DNA of 64,000 nucleotides, from the NCBI GenBank assembly GCA_947311845.1, contig CAMZMU010000048.1:26135391-26199390 (forward strand), given 5' to 3'. A program made the translations under genes and the position numbers. Under the pieces are notes generated by a model. That model was given only the letters and a program-made list of their open reading frames with translations. It was not told where the DNA came from and did no database searches. Shown here piece by piece: positions 55,131 through 64,000 of this stretch (positions within the stretch are counted from its first letter, which is position 1; the number at the start of each line of letters is the position of its first letter). This stretch comes from Poa pratensis. Lineage: Eukaryota; Streptophyta; Magnoliopsida; Poales; Poaceae.

Positions 55131-58100
55131 CTAAAACACGCCGCTGTACATGCCCAGCTGGCTGTAGAACTGCGTGTAGTCGCCGCCGTCGCCGTCATCA
55201 TACGAGTCGCTGGGCGGGGCACAGGAGGATGGGCCTGCGCCGTCGTCGCCGCCGTGCCACCTGCTCGGCCCTGGCATCGTCAGCGCATCCTCCTCCCCCT
55301 CGCTGTCGTCGAGGATGACGACGCCGGTGCGCTGGGCCGCGTCGTACCGCGCCTGCTCACGGGCGGCGCGCTCCAGCAGCCGCACTGGCACTCGGCCTCC
55401 TCCTGCTGATGCATCTTTAAATGACCAAGCGCAGGCGAAGTCGTCTTGAGCCGGCAGGACGTCGTTGAGCGACATCTGCTCGGCGAGCCGCTGGCCGGGG
55501 AACTCCTCCGGGTCCTCGGGCGCCCCGAGTTCAGCGCCGTGCGGACGTAGTCGCGCGGCGCCGACCACTCGGGCTCGGTCTTGGGCTTCTTGAGAGGAGT
55601 GCCGCCGGTGCCAGGCTCCTTCTTCGGCTTGACGAGGCGCAGGCGGCCCCGTGGCGGCGAGGGAAGGCGGCGGCCGGAGTTGAGGACGATGCCGCCACTG
55701 GGCCTACGGGGCAGCGTGTCCTCTGGCTCAGGCTTGACGCGAACAAACCCGGGGCAGGGCGTGCACGCCAAGAGCGGCGTCGAAGAAGAGGAGCGAGGAG
55801 TTGAGGAGGAGCGCGGGCCGAAGGAGGAGGAGGACGAGCCGCTGCCCATCCTCCTCGGTATCCACGACGAGCCGCGGCGGCGTGAGATGGCCAGAGGCCG
55901 GGGCGGCATCGTCAGGCGGGGGTTGCTGCCCCGTCGATGTAGTCCAGGACGTAGCTCAGCGTACGCCCTGGCGCACCCCACCATAGCCTACGGACGCCGC
56001 CGTTGTTCCTGCCGGAGACGGCGTCGTTGCTGTTTGTGTCCTCGAGCTCCCGCCGCTGCCGCTGGGTGAAATGCTCCGTCCAGAAGGCGAAGTTGGCGGG
56101 GTCCCAGCGCGGGTCCGCCGCCTGCTCCTCCGTGAGCCCGTCGAGAACCTGTTGGATCTCGGCGTCGCGCTCCGCCCCTTCTGGTGGCGGAGGCACCAAA
56201 ACGCCTCCGGCGCTCAGCCGCCAGTCGCCGGGGACACGCATGTCGGGCGGCGCTGGGTAGCCCGCCTCGTACAGCATGCTGATGGCCCTTCACGTAGTTC
56301 CCCCAATGGCGCCAGAAAACAGTTGCTAGCCCCTTCGCGTGGTACCTGCGTGAAAAGTAAATGGGTTAGGTTGAGACTCCAAGTGCACAGTGTATGTAGT
56401 AGTGGAAGACAGTTTTCCCCACGAGGGGTGACTCGAGGGTTTAATATCGAACTCTCGGAGAACCAGCATTTCAGGTGTTATCTCCTTATCCTTCTCTTGA
56501 GAAACTGCAACAAAATAAATTGTTTTGTGCCCTCAACCTCACCAAGTGGTTGTCAAGCACAAGGTGTGAGATGATAATAAAATAATATGCAATGCAAACA
56601 ATAAGTAAATATGCAATGATGGTAAATAAATATGCAAGGATGATGGTAGTAATGATAAATGATATTTTTGGGTTTTTATGATGAATGCAAGATGTAAAAG
56701 TGTTTTTGTATTTTCGAATTTAATAATGGCAGCAAACAAAAGTGGTGATAAAAGTGTTGGAAAGGTGTTTCTTATGATTAAAAATGGACCGGGGTTCATG
56801 GTTTCACAAATGCACTCTCTCTTGATAACGTGGTAGACAATGGAACACTAAAATTAACATGAAAGATGGCAAGACATGGTTTGACAAGTTATTAATAATA
56901 TGAGCATCACGTCCTAACATAGAGATCTCAAATATAACTTGTTCTCTCTCTTATGCTCCACCAAGATGCGAACTAAATCATAACACCTTAGTAATTAAGA
57001 TAAATCAGAGCATAGCAATAAGTTCAACGACATGAAGTTAAAATAAGAACATGCTAGATCTAGTCATGGAGATAGTGGCCAAGGTCACATCCACTCTCCG
57101 GTAGCTTGGTATTTTTGTTTATCCCTAGTGAGGCAACAAAGTAAGGTAGAAAACCCAAGTGGATCGCAGAACTATCTGTCACGTTCACTGCACTAGCCAC
57201 CCCCGTTACTCCAACTAATGCACACGTTCCCCTCACATGCTCTCATAAACATGCTTGATCATGACAAGTAAATAAGAACGGGGTACATAATATGCATCTA
57301 CTTTCATAACAGAAACAAAACCATTGCAATCTCAAACATGTATTAACTCATAATAAAGATTCACCACAAAGGAATTACATAGATGACCGTAATCATGTTC
57401 AGCAGCTCATACGGTACTAATTAGTGAAGCCCATAGAGAGGAGAGATACATAAGTTACTTCCACAAACCCATAGTCCAGGGGTGGACTACTCCTCTTCAT
57501 CATGGTGTCGGTGGAGATATTGTTGGAGGGGAAGGAGACCACACCGGCAGCGCCCCGCCGGAGTTTTCCCCCTCCAATCTTCAGCTCCAGATCTCTGTTT
57601 CGTGGTTTCTGTGTTTCTGCGGCGCTCCCTTTCGCGAAATCCCTGGGGGGGTCTATATATAGTCGTTTTTAGGTCAAGACGAAGCTTCGGGAAGAAAGAT
57701 CGACGGCAGCGGAGGCCCGATGGCCAGGATGGGGGACCCACGCGGTCAAGGAATCTGACCATGTGGGCCCACCCCTTTTGGCCTTCTGGTCTCCGTTTCT
57801 TCGATTCCTTTGCGCCTACGTTTCGTTCCTTCCAAAAAAATGATCCCCGTAAAGTTTCAGGTCATTTGGACGTCGTTTGGGTCCCTGAAACATCAAAATA
57901 TAGAAAAAAAAGGGGTTTTCTGACAACGCAGGGTTAATTCCAGAAAAATGGGGGAGTTGTTAATTATCCCCAAAACTTAATATAAATCATGAATATAACC
58001 CTTATATGATGCAAATAACATGGAATAAAATGTAAAGTTCATGTATGCATTTTACATGCATCACATGCGTGCCTCCCAGTCGTAGAGGAAGCGCCGGCCG

Positions 58101-58144
58101 AAACCATTGGCCGCCGCGCCATCACCTGGGAACCGCTCCGCCAT
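55131..58144 (-). pseudogene. Transposon-encoded WWG/PGDWRLSAGG protein, split by an LTR and frameshifted
   Basis: The N-terminal part, 58144-58064, reads MAERFPGDGAAANGFGRRF and YDWEARM. Across the LTR it continues exactly in frame at 56279 with LYEAGYPAPPDMRVPGDWRL, then VPPPPEGAERDAEIQQVLDG, WTEHFTQRQRRELEDTN and RRLWWGAPGRTLSYVLDYI. Later parts are low-complexity Ser/Pro/Arg-rich (RGSSWIPRRMGSGSSSS) and end with acidic DYTQFYSQLGM. Two frame changes lie near 55915 and 55535. Proteins of this type are abundant in Triticeae repeats. I do not know a biochemical role, and no DDE triad is visible. Confidence 0.65.
56280..58063. mobile_element. Solo LTR, 1784 bp, with CATGC TSD
   Basis: Begins TGATGGCCC and ends TGCATCA, so its ends are TG...CA with the inverted pair TGATG/CATCA. 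It is flanked by CATGC at 56275-56279 and 58064-58068. No gag-pol coding, second LTR or polypurine tract is present, so it is a solo LTR left by unequal recombination, or a very short non-coding element. Removing it with one CATGC restores the interrupted ORF. Confidence 0.85.
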
Positions 58145-58640
58145 TGCTCTGCTGCTCTTTTTTGGAGAGGGAGAAGGTAAGAGTGGGGAGGGCGAGGGCG
58201 AGTCTGTGCTTGGTGCGGCGACGAGAGGGCCTTTTATAGCTGCGAGGGAGGCGAGCGGGCGGGGCGGTGGCGTGCCATTACTGCGCCGTGTGCCAAGCGA
58301 TTGGATGCGTCGCCGCCCGCCTGACCGGCGCGGCAGGCTTTTGACCGGCGCGAGAGCCGAGAAGATCAAGACGGGCAGGCGGTTTTTCCATTTCCTTCGC
58401 GCCATTTTCGTCCAGGTCGCTGACAGAACGGGCCCGCCTAGATTTTGCGCGCTTTCGCTTCGCGCTGGCGCCCCCAGTTGCCCCCCAACAGCCTGGGTTT
58501 GTCCTGGGTGCGCCGGCGCTAATTTTGGCCCAAACGGCACTATTTGGGCTTCGGGGAGGGGGGGGGCGACTGGGAGGATTTCGGCGCTAACAAGGCGAAA
58601 CGACGGTATTTTGGGCCCTGGGGGACGACTAGAGATGCCC

Positions 58641-58984
58641 TAAGACAGAGGGTGATAGCGAGATCGATGGGAACGGCGGCGAGAGCGTGTCGCCATCTGT
58701 GCCGTGTGGGTGATAGTGAAGGTGAACTCCAAATGCCGCACGCGCGCGGGGCGTGGTGTGGTGTGGAGTTGCTCCGTCCGACGGCGCAACGAGTTGATGC
58801 GTCCGCGTGGTTTTGGCTTGATGCTCGGTTGTTGGTACGCGTCTTAACGTGTGTGATTGATTCGTTCAAATGATGGTCACGGTCGAGAGTTGTTTGGAAG
58901 CATGTGTTACTTGGTACAGTTAGCTGCCCTTATAAGATTTTTTTTCTTCAATGTGGGTCCACCATGTTTAGAGAGTTTCTCCTA
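58641..58984. repeat. Continuation of block B upstream flank
   Basis: taagacagagggtgatagcg, then gatgggaacggcggcgagag, matches the end of block C (63935-64000). The rest is promoter-distal sequence with no gene. Confidence 0.6.
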
Positions 58985-59445
58985 GGGCAATTGGGAGGCG
59001 ATCGCACAAGCGACTAGGGTTTCTCTAGCGGAGGGTGGTTTTTCTCTTCGGCAGCGGGGGATCGTGACTACGTGATCGTCCTGTCCGGTTGAGGCTTGGG
59101 TCTCGGTGTCTCGCCTCTGTCTGGAGCGAGGGTGCTACAGTGTCATGGCTTCTCTGAGCGCAAGGCGGGTGGGGGGAGGGGGGGGGGGTCGATCAAGGGC
59201 TCCTTCCTGATCTCCGCCGAAAGGTTGGATGATCTCTCGGCTTCTTTGTCGGTGAAACTTGAGGATCTAATTCATACGGACAAGGAGGTATCAGGACTGG
59301 TGATCAAGGATGTTGGATCTGATCGGCTTCTGAAACCAAAGTGTGTGGCTGTTGGTAAAGCGTGCACGCCGCGGAAGTTGATCATTGGAGCCCGGGTGGA
59401 CATTCGCGAGGTTGGGTGGACCGAAGTTGGGCAACAGTGAGGATA
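58985..59445 (+). mobile_element. LINE 5' end fragment with ORF1 start
   Basis: The leader gcaattgggaggcgatcg, then gcgactagggtttctct, resembles plant LINE 5' ends. The open frame contains RLDDLSASLSVKLEDLIHTD and VGSDRLLKPKCVAVGKACTP, in the style of the N-terminus of plant LINE ORF1. It stops at 59438-59440, with no zinc knuckle or reverse transcriptase. A G9-10 run at about 59173 may hide a frame error. 3'-truncated or rearranged copy. Confidence 0.45.
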
Positions 59446-60684
59446 ACTAAAGAAGTAGGAAAAACAGAAAAGAACTAAAAAAGTGGGCACCAAAATTAAA
59501 AAAAAACCGTAAAATAATTGAATTTATGTGTCTAAGTAAGAACCCATTAAAAATTTATGTTGGGCGGGCGATTAACATAAGCTATGCCATATAAACAAAA
59601 AGTATACATAAGTAACATACTGTCATCTTATTATGACAGATTGGACTTAAAAAAACAATAGTCAAGGTGGTGTTTGATGTTTTTCGCATTTAAGGTGGTT
59701 ATATATCTTCTTAAGGGCAATGTCTCGGAAAGGAATAACTTTTGTACAACTTAGATATATTTTCAATGATATACATTGCAAATATTATAATGTAAAAGAC
59801 AATAATAAAATTTGAAAAACATTATTTTTAACAATGCAAAGTAAGTAATATACATTATATATTTTTAAATCGTAATATGATGAAAGGATATTTATAATTA
59901 CAAAAGTTTAGTATAATTACATTTAAACCAGGTGTCTCAACTCTGGTGGAAATGAAGAGCGGTAATATTGGGATAGGGATGGATTATGTAACAACTAGGA
60001 AGGATACAAAGTCATATCCATCATGCCGACTGAAGACTCCATGGAGAAGCAAACCTGGCTATTGTAGCTACGGCGAAGGTTAAGTTGACAAGTGATGAAA
60101 TTAGTCACACTCAATACTCATGTCGTATACTATACTAGCATAATTACATGCACTGAATTGTCAACTTGTGTTTGGTAGATACTAGTCTAGTCTAGACTAT
60201 TGTGGGTTTGGATGCAAGTTTAAGAGATGAGAAATACAACATTCATTTCCATGATCAATTCTCAAATCCAGCGAACCAGGTTGCACACATAAAACAGACA
60301 GCTTGACCCATAGTTCTAGTGCTTTGTGGTTGCATCAATCTTTCTACTCTCTAATTGCATACTACTAAATGTTCCGAGAGATCAGGACGACGTGATGAAC
60401 CGTGTAGCATCTTGGTCTGGGGGCATAGTCTCAGGCTTGGGTCGCACCGGAAGGTGCAGAATACAGCACTCAAGGCCGACAAAGAGTTGTGTGTTATCTC
60501 GTAAAGCGACTGGTAAACTCTGGTAGTAGGTCCAATAATCCGTTCATCCCTGCTTTGTTCCTCGCTCGATCTCTGTCTCCACGTTCGGCCGCCACCGTTG
60601 ATCAAACTATGAATTGGTTCGTTTTAGGTTACAAGCACAACCGTGGAGATTAAGGGCATTGAGGTTAGTTCAATAAAAATAATA
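59446..60684. other. Intergenic, nothing recognised
   Basis: AT-rich with no long ORF. A 66-codon ORF near 60326 has no known similarity. Confidence 0.5.
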
Positions 60685-60844
60685 CTCCCTCCGTATCAAA
60701 ATATAAGACTTTCTAGTTATTCCACACAAATATTTATCTAGACATGTTTTAGTACAAGGTTCATGTGAATCTTGCACTAAAACATGTCTAGATACATGTG
60801 TATGTGAAATAGCTAGAAAGTCTTATATTTTGATACAGAGAGAG
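60685..60844. mobile_element. Stowaway MITE, near-perfect hairpin
   Basis: Starts CTCCCTCCGTATCAAAATAT and ends atattttgatacagagagag between TA dinucleotides. The interior ctagacatgttttagt pairs with actaaaacatgtctag. Confidence 0.95.
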
Positions 60845-61400
60845 TATAATTGATACAAACACATAGCAAAAGTATATAGCAATGATATAATAATAGCATG
60901 AATCAATGAAATATTATAGATATGTTTGAGGCGTATCATGTGGAAAGTAAGGTCAAAAGCGACATCAATAAACAATAATGGCCACACTGCGTATAGAGCT
61001 ATTTAGGTGCAAGAGCCGCATCGCCTCCCCGGAAGAAACATACCGGCTGCTCCGCCAAGCGATCAACCGCGACACCACTTCAACCTAGGAGTCCAAGCAC
61101 GATATCTAATAATCACAAGGATTATTTGATCCCATCTGTATTTAATCCAAGATTAGGAAGATCTATAAAGCCTTGTATCTCTACTATTTTAGCATGTTTA
61201 TTTTTCTCGCAATTGCGTTAATTTATTTAAGTTTTTCATAATAAATTGCAAATTCCCATGATGAGGGGATGATTCATATCCAATGAATTTCGAATCTTAT
61301 ATTATGAGTGAAGATATTTTAGTTTGTGCTAGTTTTATTAGATGTATGAATTAGGATGACTTCTACCTTATGAAGGAGATATGTCCTAGTCCCTCCTCTG
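60845..61400. other. Intergenic, nothing recognised
   Basis: AT-rich. A weak Pro/Arg-coding stretch around 61010-61090 (ccggaagaaacataccggct) is not assignable. Confidence 0.45.
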
Positions 61401-62475
61401 GAACTAGCTCATGTGTTGTGTGATGAACCCGATTTCATGATCATAGGCATTGTTAAAGTAACAAGGATGCCAACAACAAAGAGAGTACATTGTGGGAAGA
61501 ACAATGGTACTGAACCGACTCAATTCTATGATATGCTACGAGATATTCCGTCACACATTGTAAATATTATCTTTATGTCGTCGTCATATGCATATGTCAT
61601 TTGACCATGAGAATATCGAGTAAACACATGCTTAAAAGGTATGCTTTGATCATCAAACGTTTTGTGTATAGTAACATGATAATTATAACGGTGCACGTCA
61701 AAAAGCATGTTTGGGAGGTTGTATAGTTCAAGAGTGGGATCTTGCTCCTCCTGGCAATGGAGAGACACACTCCGGGCCCTGGGCTGACATTTATTGGAAA
61801 ACATCGGAGGTGCGAGAAGTGTCGAAGAGGTCCCTGGGCTGAAGCCCATGGGAGCCACATGGGACCCACAAGGCACTTCTGGGCCACTGCCTAGCCCTCT
61901 TGGGATGCCGCCGCACTTGCCTTGGGGGGCAAGCCAAGGGAGGCCGACAGCTAGGGCTAGGGGCGCCGACCCCCCTCCAGCCTAATCTGTGGAGGGGGTG
62001 GCCAATGGTTGGGCCCCTCCCCAAGGTGGTAGTAACCCCTCCTCCCGTATGTATAAACAAGAGGGGCAACTCCCTAAGGCTCACCCCCCCCCCCCCCCCC
62101 CCCCCCCACACACACACCTCTCTCTCTCTCTCTCGCACACTCTAATTGTTCTTCACATCTGCCGGAAGGGTGCACCACTCTCATCGTTGGCTTAACACTC
62201 TATATGGGTGAACGCTGACGGATGAAGAACTGTATGCGTGGATACCGGTGGAGGGTACCTTTGATCCATTGGAGCGAGAAGGAGATCTAATCCTCGCGAC
62301 TAGGAGGGATATGCGGTGAGGATCTTCGAGTTCAGAATCTTCACAAACTACTTTCGCACCTTGTCGGTATGGTTAATCTAGATCCAATTTTTTTTACTGT
62401 GTCATCATAGATAGATCTTGAGTTGTTTGTGTTGGTCGATTTTTTTTTGTTTTCCATATACGAGTCCCAACATCT
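61401..62475. mobile_element. Probable LTR-retrotransposon remnant
   Basis: GC-rich promoter-like part with tgtataaacaagaggggcaa, then a C24 tract, CA and CT repeats, a leader-like section (gatccattggagcgagaagg) and an end reading gagtcccaaca. This layout resembles the transcribed half of a Triticeae LTR. No matching left terminus or target duplication was found. Confidence 0.35.
62084..62107. repeat. Mononucleotide tract C24
   Basis: 24 consecutive C, followed immediately by (CA)n and (CT)n runs to about 62134. Confidence 0.95.
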
Positions 62476-62590
62476 TACTTTTTACTTTATGATGGTATAG
62501 ATGTCTTCCACACCGGGCCATCATCAGTAATCCTCACTCCACAAACCTAATCCTCAAGCCACAAATGGTTAGATGTACTAGTATATCATA

Positions 62591-62669
62591 CTCCCTCCGT
62601 CTGAAAATACTTAACACAGATCACACTACCGTATTTAGACAAATCCGTGTCAAGTATTTCGGGACAGAG
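62591..62669. mobile_element. Short Stowaway MITE, 79 bp
   Basis: Starts CTCCCTCCGTCTGAAAATAC and ends gtcaagtatttcgggacagag between TA dinucleotides. It has no long interior. It sits at the left edge of block C. Confidence 0.85.
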
Positions 62670-62689
62670 TAAGTCAGTTAACCTCATTC

Positions 62690-64000
62690 AGGCACAGAGT
62701 GTCAACAAAGAGTAAAACCATGTCACCAGCAGATAAAGTGTATCTAGACATAATTTAGTGTGTAGATACATCTAAATTTGAAGTTAGTTGAGACATTTTT
62801 TTGTGAATGAGTATTAAGGAATGTCACAAATGTGACTCAGGAGATGCTTGCTCCATTTCCCCTATCACAAACAGAGACAAAATCTAGGCGATCATCAGGA
62901 GTCGAGGACCACATTTCCTCTCTCCTCTACTACCTGGTCCATCACGAAAATCGATCCTAAATCAATCAGACAGTACACAGACCACACGTGTGCGCGATCG
63001 CTTGCTGTACCAAGACGCTAAACTAGTACAGTACATAACAGTGAGCACGACAAACAAGCATACACACTGGACGACGGGAACGGGGGAAGCAGAGGAGGGA
63101 GGCGGTGTTGACGACGTCGCAGTCGTTCAATCACAGCCGGCGCGCGGAGGAGGCGCAGGAGCTGGAGCGGGAGGAGGCGGTGCGCCAGAACCCGGCGCCG
63201 TAGAAGCGGGAGCCCATGATCTCGCGCTCCAGCTCGCACGCCGCCTCGTCCTCCGCCTCCACGCGCCTGGCGCCCGCCGCCGCCTCGTCCGCCTCCAGGA
63301 CGGCCTCGGCCGCGATCATCGCCTTGGCGCTCCCGGAAAGCGACGCGTTTCCCTTCCCGCTGCGCCGCAAGCGGCGCCGCCGGCGCCGGCTCAGTCTTGC
63401 GCGGCGCACGAGGTCCGCGGGCAGCCTGACCGCGACGAGCAGCGCGAGCTCCAGCAGAGCCATGGGGCAGCAGCAGCACACCGCGGCGCAGTCCGCCGCC
63501 GCCTGCCCCGCCGCCTCGCCCCCGCACCCCGGACGGGGCTCATGCTCCTCCGCCGCCTCGCCTCGGCCCTGGCCGCCCTCCCGCATCTGCCCGACTCTCA
63601 ACGTGCTACTAGTCCGATTCTCCGTCCGGGAGTGCGCGCCGCAACCGGCCGCGCGGTTGTCGGATCGGTTATTTGGAAGGGGCGGGGAGGAGAGGCGTGC
63701 GGCGGTTGGTGGAGGGGAGAGACGATATAGGCGTCGACGGTGGCGTGCGACTGGTGAGAAAAAATCAAACCGCAATTTCCCCGCTGCCGCACGCTGCCCT
63801 GCTGCAGTTATGGATTTTCCAGGCCGTATTTATTGTGGTGGACTCGTTGCCAGAACGCAACCGCCGGCAAAGTTTTGTGTGACCGCGACGGTGGCTGCGC
63901 TCCGTCGGGCGACACCTTCCGTGATGCGAACGCGATAAGACACAGAAAGTGAGAACGATGGGAACGACGGCGAGAGCGTGTCGCGTCTCTTCGCCGTGTG
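62690..64000. repeat. Segmental duplication block C
   Basis: Matches block B across the downstream flank, the gene and about 350 bp of upstream flank, and block A across the downstream flank. It runs off the window end. An 80-bp insertion (about 62748-62825) with ctagacataatttagtgtgt and gatacatctaaatttg replaces part of the flank and may be MITE debris. Confidence 0.85.
63131..63586 (-). CDS. Small Cys-rich/hydrophobic plant protein with FYGAGFWR motif, copy C
   Basis: Single exon, 151 aa, starting MREGGQGRGEA. Same domain order as copy B: DCAAVCCCCPMALLELALLV, basic RRRRRRLRR, Ala/Glu-rich helix, ELEREIMGSRFYGAGFWR. It lacks the short Gln/Glu/His insert of copy B (QQEEQHHE versus AEEHE), and a few Ala residues differ near SRRVEAEDEA. 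The ORF stays open in both copies despite high GC and the repeated flanks, which argues for constraint. The function of the family is unknown; a membrane-proximal role is a guess from the hydrophobic-basic pattern. Confidence 0.78.
   Translation of the reverse strand: MREGGQGRGEAAEEHEPRPGCGGEAAGQAAADCAAVCCCCPMALLELALLVAVRLPADLVRRARLSRRRRRRLRRSGKGNASLSGSAKAMIAAEAVLEADEAAAGARRVEAEDEAACELEREIMGSRFYGAGFWRTASSRSSSCASSARRL

Larger units (their letters stand above)
54975..58640 (-). mobile_element. PIF/Harbinger-like element, left end eroded
   Basis: The right border reads ...gactagagatgccc followed by TAA and host sequence; inverted, this is GGGCATCTCTAGTC, typical of Harbinger-type ends. The left edge has cccaagcgccagcccaac, resembling the subterminal region, but the terminal bases and some 60 bp of host are missing compared with block C. 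It carries a minus-strand ORF (55131-58144) split by a solo LTR. Gross length 3.7 kb, about 1.9 kb without the LTR. Confidence 0.65.

Noticed and set aside
63018..63527. 169-codon minus ORF overlapping copy C
   Set aside because: An alternative frame of the real gene. The same happens in copy B, but the CCCCP/FYGAGFWR frame is the one with a conserved motif pattern and a shared ATG.
1..64000. tRNA, rRNA or organellar insertions
   Set aside because: I looked for obvious cloverleaf and rRNA-like stretches and saw none, but a covariance-model scan was not possible.

Overview
The window is nuclear DNA of a grass, most likely a Triticeae species (wheat, Aegilops or barley lineage). The signs are plant-only gene families with GT-AG introns, very GC-rich first exons, many Stowaway-type MITEs with CTCCCTCCG-like ends at TA sites, and Tourist, PIF/Harbinger, hAT, LTR and LINE-type debris between well-spaced genes. 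There is no prokaryotic signal. From memory, ADA2 lies on rice chromosome 3, so synteny with that arm is an inference to test.

Layout. 0-6.4 kb: transposons (reverse retroposon, a hAT element with a perfect 8-bp TSD, MITEs). 6.5-9.7 kb: oligopeptide transporter (OPT), + strand. 10.2-14.8 kb: decayed TORNADO1-like LRR-ROC-COR gene, - strand. 15.3-16.5 kb: small secreted X8/CBM43 protein. 17.2-18.0 kb: DUF423/TMEM256-like membrane protein, - strand. 20-21.5 kb: Helitron-like debris with an ornithine-decarboxylase fragment. 22.7 kb: SAUR gene. 26.2-27.9 kb: GH17 beta-1,3-glucanase with an X8 domain, - strand. 28-33.3 kb: repeats including a Helitron-type 3' end. 34.2-36.6 kb: plant coiled-coil protein. 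37.3-42.4 kb: transcriptional adaptor ADA2 (12 exons, intact). 43.2-45.7 kb: strictosidine-synthase-like gene. 45.9-48.0 kb: PIF/Harbinger element with a damaged transposase. 48.3-64 kb: three related blocks of a segmental duplication; two carry a small Cys-rich plant protein gene and one is a gene-less remnant. A phytocystatin gene and nested transposons lie between the blocks.

The genes are independent plant loci, not an operon. Three bear on cell-wall or extracellular functions (X8 protein, glucanase-X8, cystatin), one on auxin response (SAUR) and one on SAGA/GCN5 chromatin acetylation (ADA2).

Most notable: (1) four plus-strand genes (OPT, coiled-coil, SSL, cystatin) are broken only by single-base losses whose correction makes every exon phase fit, which looks more like base-calling loss than decay; (2) a solo LTR sits inside the ORF of a PIF-like element, with a CATGC target duplication whose removal rejoins the frame; (3) the duplicated blocks supply empty sites that date a retroposon insertion; (4) the ROC P-loop of the TORNADO1-like gene is split by an intron; (5) the cystatin lacks the canonical QxVxG loop. 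I saw no previously undescribed multi-gene system.
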